From assembly GCF_028622095.1 (NCBI RefSeq), contig NZ_CP115165.1:2353501-2417500 (forward strand): a stretch of DNA of 64,000 bases. The letters are read 5' to 3'. Position numbers and translations under genes: made by a program. This DNA is from Deinococcus aquaticus. GTDB lineage: Bacteria > Deinococcota > Deinococci > Deinococcales > Deinococcaceae. This document shows, piece by piece, positions 1 to 12,703 of the stretch (its first letter is position 1; each line of letters opens with the position of its first letter). The notes under the pieces are model-generated. The model worked only from the letters and a program-made list of their open reading frames with translations, was not told the origin of the DNA and searched no databases.

Positions 1-1560
1 GTAGCGGTACATGTACCAGCTGGAGTCCACGAAGGTGTCCATGGTGTCCGTGTCGCGCTCAGCGGGGCCGCCGCAGACGGGGCAGGTAGTCTTCAGCCAC
101 TCCTGGTCCAGTTTCAGGGGGCTCTGGCCGGTCGGCGTGAACTCCACGTTCTCGGGCAGGCGGACGGGCAGCTGGTCCTCGGGGACGGGCTGCGCGCCGT
201 GTTCGGGGCAGTGCACGAAGGGAATAGGCGTTCCCCAGTAGCGCTGGCGGGCAAACAGCCAGTCGCGCAGACGGTACGTGGTTTTCGCCCTGGCGATCCC
301 GCGCGCCTCCAGTTTCTCGATGATGGTGGCGATGCTGGCCTTCCCGCCGCTCAGGCCGTCGAACTCGCCGCTGTTCACGATCGTGCCCTCGCCGGTGTAG
401 GGCGCGGCGGCGTCCTCGGCCATCGGCTCGCCCCCCTCGGGACGGATGACTTCCACGATGTTCAGGCCGAACTTGCGCGCGAACGCGAAGTCCCGCTCGT
501 CATGCGCGGGCACCGCCATGATGGACCCGGTGCCGTACGTGACCAGCACGTAATCGGCAATCCAGATGGGCAGCTGATGACCCGTGATGGGGTGCGTGGC
601 GTAGCTACCGGTGAACACGCCGGTCTTCTCGCCCTCCTGCTGGCGCTCCACGTCCGTCTTGCGGCCCGCCGCCGCCACGTACGCCTCGACCTCCGCGCGC
701 TGTTCGTCGGTGGTCAGGTCCTTCACGCGGGCGTGCTCGGGGGCCAGCACCATGAACGTCGCGCCCATCAGGGTGTCCGGGCGGGTCGTGAACACCGTCT
801 CCGGCCCGGCCGGCGTGTCGAAGGTCACCTCTGCCCCGACCGACTTGCCGATCCAGTTCGTCTGCATCAGACGTACCTTCTCGGGCATGTCCGCGCCACT
901 GAAGTCCAGCAGCTCGTCGGCGTAGTCCGTGATCTTCATGTACCACTGGCTCAGGTTGCGTTTCTCCACCGCCGTCCCGCAGCGATCGCAGTGGCCGTTC
1001 ACGACCTGCTCGTTCGCCAGCACCGTCTGGTCCTTCGGGCACCAGTTCACCAGCCCGCCCTTCTTGTACGCCAGGCCGCGCTTGTAGAACTCGATGAAGA
1101 ACCACTGGTTCCAGCGGTAGTACTCCGGGTCGCAGGTGGCGAACTGACGGCTCCAGTCGATCATGGTACCCATCGCCTGGAACTGCCCGGTCATGCGTTC
1201 GATGTTCGCGTACGTCCACTTGGCGGGGTTGGTCTTGTTCTTGATGGCGGCGTTCTCGGCGGGCAGGCCGAACGCGTCGAAGCCCATCGGGAACAGCACG
1301 TTGTACCCGCGCATGCGCATCCAGCGGGCGCGGGCGTCCGGCGCGACGTTCGCGTACCAGTGCCCGATGTGCAGGTTCCCGCTCGGGTACGGGAACATCG
1401 TCAGCGCGTAATGCTTCTCGCCCGGCGCGCTCTCATCGAAGGTGTACAGGCCGCTGCCCGCCCACGCCGCCTGCCACTTGCCCTCGATGGCGTGCGGGTT
1501 GTACCGCTCCATGCGCGGCTCGGGAATGTTGACAGGCCTGGATTCGTTGTTCTGGGTCAT
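1..1560 (-). CDS. leuS: Leucyl-tRNA synthetase (C-terminus beyond left edge)
   Basis: Class I synthetase that charges tRNA-Leu in the cytosol. The first 520 codons are present; family members are usually a little over 800 residues, so the KMSKS loop and anticodon-binding part lie outside the window. Visible: the HIGH signature in NLHIGHW near residue 60; a zinc-type insert with CPKD and HCDRCG; the CP1 editing domain with [11 protein letters not shown] and the conserved Asp in [11 protein letters not shown]; then [12 protein letters not shown] and DSSWYMYRY. The ATG at 1560 has AAGGAG seven bases upstream, unlike most neighbours, which are leaderless. It lies behind a leader peptide and a terminator-like hairpin, which suggests attenuation. 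Identification is secure. Confidence 0.97.
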   Translation of the reverse strand, partial: MTQNNESRPVNIPEPRMERYNPHAIEGKWQAAWAGSGLYTFDESAPGEKHYALTMFPYPSGNLHIGHWYANVAPDARARWMRMRGYNVLFPMGFDAFGLPAENAAIKNKTNPAKWTYANIERMTGQFQAMGTMIDWSRQFATCDPEYYRWNQWFFIEFYKRGLAYKKGGLVNWCPKDQTVLANEQVVNGHCDRCGTAVEKRNLSQWYMKITDYADELLDFSGADMPEKVRLMQTNWIGKSVGAEVTFDTPAGPETVFTTRPDTLMGATFMVLAPEHARVKDLTTDEQRAEVEAYVAAAGRKTDVERQQEGEKTGVFTGSYATHPITGHQLPIWIADYVLVTYGTGSIMAVPAHDERDFAFARKFGLNIVEVIRPEGGEPMAEDAAAPYTGEGTIVNSGEFDGLSGGKASIATIIEKLEARGIARAKTTYRLRDWLFARQRYWGTPIPFVHCPEHGAQPVPEDQLPVRLPENVEFTPTGQSPLKLDQEWLKTTCPVCGGPAERDTDTMDTFVDSSWYMYRY

Positions 1561-1632
1561 GAGGTGGCTCCTTCAGAAGTGGGGGAGGGGGTGGGGAATG
1601 GGCGCTGGCCGCCGCTACCGACTGTCAGCGCC

Positions 1633-1702
1633 AAAAAAAACGCCCCGGCACGCAGCCGGGACGCCCGAACGAACCTGACGGCTAGTCGGGGCGTCCCGGG
1701 CT
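1633..1702 (-). promoter_or_regulatory. Attenuator-like leader of leuS
   Basis: In the leader RNA the hairpin CGUCCCGGC/GCCGGGGCG (arms 1655-1663 and 1641-1649) followed by eight U (1633-1640) is an intrinsic terminator. Its 5' arm also lies inside a longer competing pairing: AGCCCGGGACGCCC (1689-1702) with GGGCGUCCCGGCU (1654-1666), 13 pairs with one bulge. The two structures exclude each other. The upstream arm sits inside the leader peptide reading frame, immediately after two Leu codons. The structures are read directly; control of leuS by translation of the leader is inferred. Confidence 0.7.
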
Positions 1703-1723
1703 GAGAAGCGCAGAGCGGATCAT
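1682..1723 (-). CDS. leuS leader peptide (13 aa)
   Basis: A 14-codon frame, MIRSALLSPGRPD, with adjacent Leu codons CTT and CTC at positions 6-7. The ATG lies seven bases after the -10 hexamer TACACT, so it would be translated from the 5' end of the transcript without a ribosome-binding site. It is followed by mutually exclusive hairpins and then leuS. It resembles leader peptides of amino-acid attenuators, but two Leu codons is a modest signal. If a ribosome reaches the stop it covers the upstream antiterminator arm, which would favour termination. Confidence 0.55.
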   Translation of the reverse strand: MIRSALLSPGRPD

Positions 1724-1730
1724 GCCCGGA

Positions 1731-1759
1731 AGTGTAGCGCAAAGCGCCGCGCACGTCAG
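1731..1759 (-). promoter_or_regulatory. Promoter of leuS leader
   Basis: On the minus strand the -35 element is CTGACG (1754-1759), the spacer is 17 bases and the -10 element is TACACT (1731-1736). The leader peptide ATG at 1723 lies seven bases downstream, close to the expected first transcribed base. Confidence 0.65.
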
Positions 1760-1821
1760 CAGGGCGCGGCCCCCCAGTTCAGATGCCGCCGGGTAGGACA
1801 GCTCCAAGTCTGATGAGGTGG

Positions 1822-2238
1822 TCAGGGGGCGGGCACGCCACTCAGGTGAACCAGCATGCCCGCCCCCTGATGCTCGGCAATGAACGTCAGCCGCTCCTGG
1901 CCGCGCAGCAGCACTATCTCCCGCTGAATCCCATCATCCGGGCGTTCCGTGAACCGTGTGAACCCCCCGGCGCGCAGCACGTCCAGCACCGCGTCCGGCT
2001 GCCACTGCGGGAACGCGAACTGCTCCAGGCGGGTATTTCCGCTGCGAATCTCGGCCCGTACCGTCCGCGACTCCGGGCAGGTCGGCGTGCCGCCCGCCGG
2101 AACGGCCGCCAGCCCCCACACCCGCCCCGGCTGCTCGAAACAGTACAGGTCGCCCCGCCAGCGCGCCCCGGACTGCCACCACGCCCCCGCACCCGCCAGC
2201 AGCACCAGCGCCGCGACCACCCACACCACTCCCCTCAA
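1822..2238 (-). CDS. Small single-pass membrane protein, unknown function
   Basis: About 138 residues from a TTG start at 2238. The first ~25 residues form a hydrophobic segment (GVVWVVAALVLLAGAGAWW), so the protein is a membrane-anchored or exported protein with a short extracytoplasmic domain containing two Cys (LYCFEQPG, PTCPESR) that could form a disulfide. An upstream in-frame ATG exists at 2379, but it would bury the membrane segment inside the protein and run through a strong hairpin, so the TTG is preferred. GAGGGGAG lies just before the TTG. A mini-ORF ends on this start (next entry). Family not recognised. Confidence 0.6.
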   Translation of the reverse strand: MRGVVWVVAALVLLAGAGAWWQSGARWRGDLYCFEQPGRVWGLAAVPAGGTPTCPESRTVRAEIRSGNTRLEQFAFPQWQPDAVLDVLRAGGFTRFTERPDDGIQREIVLLRGQERLTFIAEHQGAGMLVHLSGVPAP

Positions 2239-2252
2239 GCCGCTCCCCTCAT
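2235..2252 (-). CDS. Leaderless 5-codon mini-ORF coupled to downstream TTG start
   Basis: ATG AGG GGA GCG GCT TGA. The ATG lies six bases after the -10-like TAGCCT (2259-2264), and the TGA overlaps the TTG start of the next gene in a TTGA arrangement. The AGGGGAG inside it may also serve as ribosome-binding site for re-initiation. The layout is the same as in front of glcF. Confidence 0.45.
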   Translation of the reverse strand: MRGAA

Positions 2253-2336
2253 GCGCGCAGGCTACCCCGCCCGGCCCGGAGTCGCCCAGGGGCGCGTGAC
2301 CCCCCTTTCCCGAAGCGTTCAGATTCCGGACAGCCG

Positions 2337-2387
2337 GATGGCCGGCGGGGGTGTCCCTGCCGGCCATCTGTCTGGTCACCTGTGACC
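2337..2387. terminator. Hairpins downstream of hpt
   Basis: A perfect 10 bp stem, GATGGCCGGC (2337-2346) with GCCGGCCATC (2359-2368), is followed by a second dyad, GGTCAC-CT-GTGACC (2374-2387). They lie just past the end of hpt on the minus strand. There is no T-run, so termination is only probable. Confidence 0.4.
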
Positions 2388-2410
2388 GTGGGGTGGTGTG
2401 CTTCTTGTGG

Positions 2411-2938
<528 letters not shown>

Positions 2939-3013
2939 AGGGGATCAGGCTAACACGCCGCGCCGCTGCGCTGACCGGGGCGCCGCCGGCTTCTGGCCTG
3001 CCGGGCAATGCTC

Positions 3014-3019
3014 TATGCT
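3014..3019 (+). promoter_or_regulatory. -10 element of trpC
   Basis: TATGCT lies seven bases before the trpC ATG at 3027, the spacing seen before most leaderless starts in this window. The -35 region is weak (TTCTGG at 2991). Confidence 0.55.
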
Positions 3020-3026
3020 TCGGCGC

Positions 3027-3811
3027 ATGTCTGTTCTGAGTGCCCCTGATCTGAAGCGCGTTCCGGGCGTGCTTGGCCGCATCGTGGAACTTCGCGCCGG
3101 GGATTACGTGGGCGCGGACCCGCAACTGGGCGCGCCCCGCCCCGACGAGCGGCGGTTCGAGGCGGCCCTGGGCGCGCCGGGCCTGTCTCTGATTGCCGAG
3201 GTGAAGCGCGCCAGTCCCAGTGAGGGCGCCATTGCGCCGCTCGACCCGGCCGACGCGGCACGGGCTTACGCGGCGGGCGGCGCGGCGGCGATCAGTGTCC
3301 TGACCGAACCGCGTTACTTCGACGGGAACCGTGAGGCGCTGCTGGACGTGGTGGCCACCACGGACCTTCCGGCGTTGCGCAAGGATTTCGTGGTGCATCC
3401 GGCCATGCTGCGCGAGGCGGCCGACTGGGGCGCGTCGGCGGCGCTGCTGATGGTCAGCGTGCTGCACGAACACACCGGCGAGTACCTGAGCGCGGCGCAC
3501 CACCTGGGCCTGGACGCCCTGGTCGAGGTGCACGACGAGCACGAACTGGACATCGCGCTGGAGGCCGGAGCGCGGATCATCGGCGTGAACAACCGCGACC
3601 TGACCACCCTGAAGATCGACCTGGGCGTCAGTCCGCGCCTGATCCGCCGGGCGCGTGACGCGGGCTTTACCGGCGTGCTGGTCGCCGAGAGCGGCTACCG
3701 CACCCCGCAGGACATCGCGGCCGTGCGCGGGCTGGCGGACGCGGTGCTGGTGGGCAGCAGTCTGGCGGGCAGCGGCGACCTCGCGCGCGCCGCGCGTGAC
3801 CTGATGACCCC

Positions 3812-3815
<4 letters not shown>
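3027..3815 (+). CDS. trpC: Indole-3-glycerol phosphate synthase
   Basis: Tryptophan biosynthesis: decarboxylates and cyclises CdRP to indole-3-glycerol phosphate. 262 residues, a single TIM barrel, not fused to TrpF. Family motifs in order: SLIAEVKRASPSEG (catalytic Lys), ISVLTEPRYFDG, LRKDFVVHP, LVEVHDEHELD, IIGVNNRDL and VAESGY. The frame is open further upstream, but the ATG at 3027 fits both the family N-terminus and the -10 element seven bases before it. No other trp gene is nearby. The stop overlaps the GTG of the next gene, so the two are probably co-translated. Confidence 0.95.
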
Positions 3816-4723
<908 letters not shown>

Positions 4724-4763
4724 TGGTCGCAGCTCATCTGCCCGTCGCCTACACTGGGCCGCA

Positions 4764-5462
4764 ATGACCGCCGCCGTTCAACCACCCCGCTACCTGCGCT
4801 GGCTGATTCTGGGCGGCGCACTGCTGCTGATCGGCGGCGCGGCCCTCCAGCCGGACGCGCGCGAGTTCCTGGGCCGCGCGTACGCCGCCCTGACCAGCAG
4901 CGACCCCCGCGTCACGCACGCGTTCGTGGACGGCCTGGGCTGGGCCGGGCCGCTCGCGCTGATCGCGGGGTTCGTGCTTCAGGCGGTACTGCCGGTCCTG
5001 CCGGCGCTGGTCATGACCGCCGTGACCGCCCGCGCCTACGGCCCCTACGAGGGGTTCCTGATCGTGTACCTGGGCACGCTGCTGGGCGCGGCCGCCGGGT
5101 ACGGCCTGGGCCGCACGCTGGGCGATACGCTGATCCGCACCCTGGCCGGTGAGACCGCCCGCCGCACCGCGCATGATTTCGCCGCCCGCTACGGCCTGCA
5201 GGGCGTGCTGATGGTGCGCCTGATGCCGGTCCTGTCCGCCGACGTCATGAACCTCGTGGCGGGCGCGGCCCGCATGGGTTTCCGGCCGTTCATGGTCGCC
5301 ACGGCCGCCGGGGCGCTGCCGGTCACGCTGCTGGTCGTGTGGCTCAGCGGGAACACGCAGCGCATGCTGTGGGGCCTGGGCCTGCTGTCGGGCGTGGTGG
5401 CCGTCGTCGGCCTGAGCCGCTGGCTGCTGGCCCGCCGCGCCGCGCGTCCCCCGCGCCCCTGA
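4764..5462 (+). CDS. TVP38/TMEM64 (VTT-domain) membrane protein
   Basis: Integral membrane protein of 232 residues in the DedA/VTT superfamily. There is a hydrophobic segment at residues 10-25, then the VTT core from about residue 55: IAGFVLQAVLPVLPALVMT, IVYLGTLLGAAAGYGLGR, the conserved loop ARYGLQGVLMVRLMPVLSAD, and a C-terminal pair of helices. Family members are thought to move lipids or small solutes; the role here is unknown. TACACT (4750-4755) lies eight bases before the ATG, so it is probably leaderless and has its own promoter. Confidence 0.85.
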   Translation: MTAAVQPPRYLRWLILGGALLLIGGAALQPDAREFLGRAYAALTSSDPRVTHAFVDGLGWAGPLALIAGFVLQAVLPVLPALVMTAVTARAYGPYEGFLIVYLGTLLGAAAGYGLGRTLGDTLIRTLAGETARRTAHDFAARYGLQGVLMVRLMPVLSADVMNLVAGAARMGFRPFMVATAAGALPVTLLVVWLSGNTQRMLWGLGLLSGVVAVVGLSRWLLARRAARPPRP

Positions 5463-5550
5463 ACAACCTGCCCCTCTCCACCCCGACCAGCGCGAGTTTG
5501 GTTACACTGCACTGAACATCCGCTCAGCGGACCGCAGGAGGCAGGAGCAC

Positions 5551-6606
5551 ATGACTGAAAGCAAGCAAGGCGCGCAGGCGTCAGCCTACGAACGCGCGGG
5601 CGTCAGCATCGACGCCGGACACCGCGCCGTCCACCTGATGAAAGACGCGGTGGCCCGCACCCACACGCCCAACGTGCTGGGCGGCCTGGGCGGCTTCGGC
5701 GGCCTGTTCCGCGCCGCGTTCGGCCACATGGAAGACCCGGTCCTGGTCGCCAGTACCGACGGCGTCGGCACGAAAACCAAGGTCGCCGTCCGCACCGGGC
5801 GCTTCGGCGGGCTGGGCGGCGACATCGTGAACCACTGCGTGAACGACATTCTCGTGCAGGGCGCGCGCCCGCTGTTCTTCCTGGATTACGTCGCCATGGG
5901 CAAACTCTCGCCCGAACGGGTCGCGGAAGTCGTGACCGGCGCGGCGCAGGCCTGCGAGGCGCTGGGCGTGGCCCTGCTGGGCGGCGAGACCGCCGAGATG
6001 CCCGGCGTGTACGTGGACGGCGAACTGGATATCGTGGGCACCATCGTGGGCGTCGTGGACCGCCCGGCCCTGATCACGGGCGCGCGCATCGAGGCGGGCG
6101 ACACCGTGATCGCGCTGCCCAGCTCGGGCCTGCACACCAACGGCTTCTCGCTGGCCCGCATGGCCCTGGACGACCTCGACTGGAACGAGGCGCGCGCCGA
6201 CCTGAACGGCCAGACCCTCGCGGACCTGTTGCCCGTCCCACACCGCTCGTACCTGCCGGCCTTCGACGCCCTGCAGGCGGCCGGGGTGGACGTGCGCGGC
6301 ATGGCGCACATCACGGGCGGCGGCCTGATCGACAACCCGCCCCGCGTGTTCCCGGCCGGCATCGGCATGCAGGTCGATACCGGCAGCTGGACCGTGCCGC
6401 CCGTCTTCGAGTTGATCGTGGCGCGCGCCGGCGTGGAACGCCACGAGGCCTTCCGCGCGCTGAACATGGGCGTGGGCTTCCTGTTCATCCTGCCCGCCGC
6501 GCAGCAGACGGCGGCGCTGGACGCCCTGAGGGTCGCCGGCGAGCAGCCGTGGGTGATTGGTCAGATGACGGCCGGTCAGGGCGTGACCTTCACGGGAGCC
6601 GTTTGA
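5551..6606 (+). CDS. purM: Phosphoribosylformylglycinamidine cyclo-ligase (AIR synthetase)
   Basis: Fifth step of de novo purine synthesis: ATP-dependent closure of FGAM to AIR. 351 residues, normal length. Family signatures: AYERAGVSIDAG at the N-terminus, STDGVGTKTKVA, NHCVNDILVQGARPLFFLDY, LLGGETAEMPGVY and HITGGGLIDNPPRV. Unlike its neighbours it has a clear ribosome-binding site (AGGAGG) and an untranslated leader of about 40 bases after a TTACACT -10 region near 5500. The stop overlaps the TTG start of the phosphatase gene. Identification is secure. Confidence 0.96.
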   Translation: MTESKQGAQASAYERAGVSIDAGHRAVHLMKDAVARTHTPNVLGGLGGFGGLFRAAFGHMEDPVLVASTDGVGTKTKVAVRTGRFGGLGGDIVNHCVNDILVQGARPLFFLDYVAMGKLSPERVAEVVTGAAQACEALGVALLGGETAEMPGVYVDGELDIVGTIVGVVDRPALITGARIEAGDTVIALPSSGLHTNGFSLARMALDDLDWNEARADLNGQTLADLLPVPHRSYLPAFDALQAAGVDVRGMAHITGGGLIDNPPRVFPAGIGMQVDTGSWTVPPVFELIVARAGVERHEAFRALNMGVGFLFILPAAQQTAALDALRVAGEQPWVIGQMTAGQGVTFTGAV

Positions 6607-7316
6607 CCAGGCGGCTGGCCCCCACCGGGTTCGCCGCGCCGGACCGCGCCACCGCCACGGAATTCTGGGTCGTGCGCCACGGCGAGAGCACCTGGAACGC
6701 CGACGGCCGCTACCAGGGGCAGACCGACGTGCCGCTCAGCCCCATCGGGGTGTTGCAGGCGTCCAGCCTCGCCGAGCGCCTGACCGCGCAACCCTTCGAC
6801 GCCGTGTATACCAGCGACCTGAACCGCGCCGCGCAGACCGCCCGCATCGTCGCCGAGCGCCTGCATGGCGCGCCCCCCGCGCAGACCGACGTGGGCCTGC
6901 GCGAGATCGACGTGGGCGAACTCGCGGGCCTGACCATCCACGAGATCCGCGCCCGCTTTCCCGAGTACCTGCAGGCCCTGAGCGCCGAACCCTGGAGTAC
7001 CCGCCGCCCCGGCGGGGAAAGCATGGAGGACCTGTACGCCCGCAGCGGCGAGACCTTCGCGCAGATTCAGGCGCGGCACCCCGGCCAGCGGGTGCTGGTG
7101 TTCACGCACGGCGGCGTGGTCCGCGTGGCGGTGGGCCTCGCACTCGGCGGCGTACCCGCCAACGCCTGGGCGCGCCTGAGTGTGTCGAACACCTCGGTCA
7201 CGCGCGTCCTGCTGGGCGCGGGCAGCGGCATGCTGCTGGGCTTCAACGACGACGCCCACCTGGAAAGCCTGCTGGAAGCCACCGAGGCCGACGACGTGCT
7301 CGGACAGGCCCCGTAA
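6603..7316 (+). CDS. Histidine phosphatase family protein
   Basis: 237 residues from a TTG that overlaps the purM stop (TTGA). The phosphohistidine motif VVRHGEST is at residues 23-30, followed by GRYQGQTDVPLSPIG, YTSDLNRAAQTA, the acid residue in LREIDVGEL, and the second catalytic His in VLVFTHGGVVRV. This pattern fits the phosphoglycerate-mutase-like branch, for example broad phosphatases or alpha-ribazole phosphatase; the substrate cannot be told from sequence. Coupling to purM may reflect nucleotide metabolism or mere packing. Confidence 0.85.
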   Translation: MTRRLAPTGFAAPDRATATEFWVVRHGESTWNADGRYQGQTDVPLSPIGVLQASSLAERLTAQPFDAVYTSDLNRAAQTARIVAERLHGAPPAQTDVGLREIDVGELAGLTIHEIRARFPEYLQALSAEPWSTRRPGGESMEDLYARSGETFAQIQARHPGQRVLVFTHGGVVRVAVGLALGGVPANAWARLSVSNTSVTRVLLGAGSGMLLGFNDDAHLESLLEATEADDVLGQAP

Positions 7317-7571
7317 CAGCAGGCCTTCCACACGCGCGGTCGGTCCTGCTGGAGGGGCCGGCCGCGCTGGCATTGACGGGCGCGCGGCGGCCAGTCGGAG
7401 GCACGCCAGCGGGCGGGGCAGGGGTCGGGATGCGGTGCAAAGATGCACCCCGTCCGCAGGAGCGCGCCCCCACCCACCGCTGGGCGGACACTCGGGGCAG
7501 GACCGCCGCTTCCTCTGCGCCGCGCCCGGACCGTCCGGCGCGGCCCGCTCCCAGCGGCGGCAGGTGAAGCC

Positions 7572-9050
7572 ATGACGCACCCCGCTCCCCTCACGCCCCC
7601 CAGCCTGCCCCTTACCCTGCTGCGGCCCGACTCACTGCTGCCTGTCCCGGGCCCGGCTCCGGCACTGCCGCGCATCATTCAGGGCGGCATGGGCGTGGCC
7701 GTCTCAGACTGGCGGCTGGCACGGGCCGTATCCATGACCGGCGAACTGGGCGTCGTGTCCGGCACCGGCATCGACACCGTGCTGCTGCGCCGCCTTCAGG
7801 ACGGCGATCCGGACGGGCACGTCCGCGCGGCCCTGAGTCACTTTCCGGACGCGGCCCTCGCGGCGCGCACCGTGCAGCGCTTCTTCCTCCCGGCGGGCCG
7901 CGCGCCGGGGCAGCCCTACGCCCGCGTGCCGCTGCCCACCGCCGAACGGCATCGCGACGCCTGGGAACTGTCGGTGCTGGGCGCGTTTACCGAGGTGTTC
8001 CTGGCCCGTCAGGGGCACGCGAACCCGGTCGGCCTGAACCTGCTGACCAAGTTGCAGCTGCACACCCTGCCGTGCCTGTTCGGGGCGATGCTGGCCGGGG
8101 TGGACACCGTGATCATGGGCGCTGGCATTCCGCGTGACATTCCGCGCGTGCTGGACGCCCTGGCCGCCGGGCAGCCCGCCACCCTGAATCTCGACGTGCG
8201 CGGCGGCGACCCCGTGCCTTTGACCCTGGACCCGGCCGCGTACGGCGGAGCGGGCGTCGCCCTGACCCGCCCGAAGTTCTATCCGGTGGTGGCGTCGCAC
8301 GTGCTGGCGGGCGTCCTGGCCCGCAAGGCCAGTGGGGGCGTGGAAGGCTTCGTGGTCGAGGGGCCGACGGCCGGGGGGCACAACGCCCCGCCGCGCGGCC
8401 CCCTGACCCTGGATAGCAGTGGTCAGCCGGTGTACGGCGAGCGGGACGGGGCGGACCTGCAAGCCCTGCGCGCCCTGGGCCTGCCGTTCTGGCTGGCCGG
8501 CAGTCACGGCACCCCGGACGCCCTGGCGCGGGCGCTGGCAGCGGGCGCGGCGGGCATTCAGGTGGGCACCCTGTTCGCCTTCGCCGCCGAGTCCGGCCTG
8601 TGCGCCGACCTGAAAGCCGAAGTGCAGGCCCGCGCCCACACCGGCACGCTGGAGGTGTTCACGGACCCGCTGGCCTCGCCCACCGGGTTCCCGTTCAAGG
8701 TCGTGAACCTGCCCGGCACGCTCTCGCAGGCCGGGGCGTACGCGGCGCGGCAGCGGGTGTGCGACATCGGGTACCTGCGCGAGGCGTACCGCACCCCCCA
8801 GGGCCGCGTGGGCTGGCGCTGCCCCAGCGAGCCCGTCGCCGCGTACGCCGCCAAGGGCGGACAGGCCGCCGACACGACCGGACGCAAATGCCTGTGCAAC
8901 GCCCTGATGGCCGACGCCGGGTACCCGCAGGTGCAGCGCGGCGGGCACACCGAGCCGCCCCTGCTGACCAGCGGCGACCGCCTGAACGACCTGCGGGACC
9001 TGCCCACCGCCTACCACGCCGCTGACGTGATCCGCGTCCTGCGCGGCTGA
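7572..9050 (+). CDS. Nitronate monooxygenase / PfaD-like flavoprotein
   Basis: FMN-dependent TIM-barrel protein of 492 residues in the 2-nitropropane dioxygenase superfamily. Visible: RIIQGGMGVAVSDWRLA near residue 36, GVVSGTGID, a central EGPTAGGHNAPPRGP, and the flavin-phosphate site AAGAAGIQVGTLFAFAAESG. It is longer than typical nitronate monooxygenases (~330) and carries a C-terminal extension with spaced Cys (CDIGYLR, CPSEP, CLCNAL) that could bind metal. This long form resembles PfaD-type proteins, but no polyketide genes are near. The ATG at 7572 is preceded by AGGTGA. The 255 bases before it hold no supported gene. Confidence 0.75.
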   Translation: MTHPAPLTPPSLPLTLLRPDSLLPVPGPAPALPRIIQGGMGVAVSDWRLARAVSMTGELGVVSGTGIDTVLLRRLQDGDPDGHVRAALSHFPDAALAARTVQRFFLPAGRAPGQPYARVPLPTAERHRDAWELSVLGAFTEVFLARQGHANPVGLNLLTKLQLHTLPCLFGAMLAGVDTVIMGAGIPRDIPRVLDALAAGQPATLNLDVRGGDPVPLTLDPAAYGGAGVALTRPKFYPVVASHVLAGVLARKASGGVEGFVVEGPTAGGHNAPPRGPLTLDSSGQPVYGERDGADLQALRALGLPFWLAGSHGTPDALARALAAGAAGIQVGTLFAFAAESGLCADLKAEVQARAHTGTLEVFTDPLASPTGFPFKVVNLPGTLSQAGAYAARQRVCDIGYLREAYRTPQGRVGWRCPSEPVAAYAAKGGQAADTTGRKCLCNALMADAGYPQVQRGGHTEPPLLTSGDRLNDLRDLPTAYHAADVIRVLRG

Positions 9051-9087
9051 ACCCCGCTGCGCGCCCATGCGCTAGCCTGGGGGGCAC

Positions 9088-9128
9088 ATGCCTTCCCTTC
9101 CATCCACCCGTTCCGGCCGGGGCAGGCC

Positions 9129-9132
<4 letters not shown>
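9088..9132 (+). CDS. Mini-ORF (14 aa) overlapping meaB start
   Basis: The frame MPSLPSTRSGRGRP begins with ATG nine bases after a -10-like TAGCCT (9073-9078). Its TGA (9130-9132) overlaps the GTG start of meaB. It may be a leaderless upstream ORF that brings ribosomes to meaB by re-initiation. Confidence 0.4.
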
Positions 9133-10621
<1,489 letters not shown>

Positions 10622-10663
10622 GATGGCCCGCACTGGCCTGAGCCTGGGCTGACGGTCCTGCGC

Positions 10664-11200
10664 TCAGGCGGTCTGAGGGAAACGCCGCTCGAACACCAGT
10701 CCGGTGGGCGTGTCGGCCAGCAGGACCGGCGTCACGACCGGAAGGCCCTGCAATTCCATGCGCACGCGTCCCGCGTCGTTGGTGTGGGCCACGCCCGCCG
10801 CGACGGCCCGCATGGTCCAGCCCTGATGGGTGGCCGCCAGCATGACTTCCAGTTCACTCAGGCCGCTCTGCAACTGGGGCGTGAACAGCACCGCGCGGGC
10901 GGGCCGCGCCTGATCCCGCAGTTCATCGCTGATCTGCGGCCAGTCAGGTGCCGTGAGGTGCATGTGACCGGACGGTTGCCGCTCGGCTTGCACCACGAAC
11001 GCGCCCCGCAGGTCGGCCACGGCGACAGCCAGGGGGGCTGCGCCCGGCAGGACCAGCGCCACGTCGAAATCCGGCAGGACCGCGCTGAAGTAATCCGCAG
11101 CGTCCTGCACGTCCCGGTCGCTCAGGCGTAACAGGGACTCCCGCACCCGCTCCGGGCTGGGAAGCGCACGGGCAATGGCGGCGCGGAACACTTCAGTCAT
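10664..11200 (-). CDS. Conserved-looking hypothetical protein
   Basis: 178 residues, soluble, no signal peptide or membrane segment, family not recognised. The N-terminus is helical and charged (RVRESLLRLSDRDVQDAADYF) and the rest alternates hydrophobic strands with loops, compatible with an alpha/beta fold. The ATG at 11200 is chosen because a -10-like TTACTC (11208-11213) lies seven bases upstream; an earlier in-frame ATG at 11308 has no such support. It is convergent with the gene ending at 10621; an imperfect dyad (10636-10643 with 10662-10669) between them may terminate transcription. Confidence 0.6.
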   Translation of the reverse strand: MTEVFRAAIARALPSPERVRESLLRLSDRDVQDAADYFSAVLPDFDVALVLPGAAPLAVAVADLRGAFVVQAERQPSGHMHLTAPDWPQISDELRDQARPARAVLFTPQLQSGLSELEVMLAATHQGWTMRAVAAGVAHTNDAGRVRMELQGLPVVTPVLLADTPTGLVFERRFPQTA

Positions 11201-11389
11201 ACCCGCAGAGTAATGCTGCGTCCCTTGCAGCACTGTCACAGGTGACCGCCAGAGCTTCATCAACCGTTGACCCACCGCACCCTCCCGGCCACACGGAATC
11301 CGCATCATGGCCGGTCAGGCCGGACATCCCGGCCGCTGTGGGGAACCGGCCTGCCACCCGCAGCGGCCGGGCGGAGTACCGTGCAGAAC

Positions 11390-12613
<1,224 letters not shown>

Positions 12614-12650
12614 GCGGCGGCCGGGCCTGATGCGGACTCCATATGACAGC

Positions 12651-12686
12651 AGGGTGGGTCCTGAGACATTCCTCGGGACCCACCCT
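12651..12686. terminator. Bidirectional terminator hairpin
   Basis: A perfect 11 bp stem, AGGGTGGGTCC (12651-12661) with GGACCCACCCT (12676-12686), sits between two convergent genes and can serve both. Only short T tracts flank it. Confidence 0.65.
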
Positions 12687-12703
12687 GTTCTGCCCCCGGC
12701 TTG

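Noticed and set aside
1561..1760. T-box riboswitch before leuS
   Set aside because: The conserved T-box core sequence and specifier-loop layout were not found; the hairpins fit a leader-peptide attenuator better.
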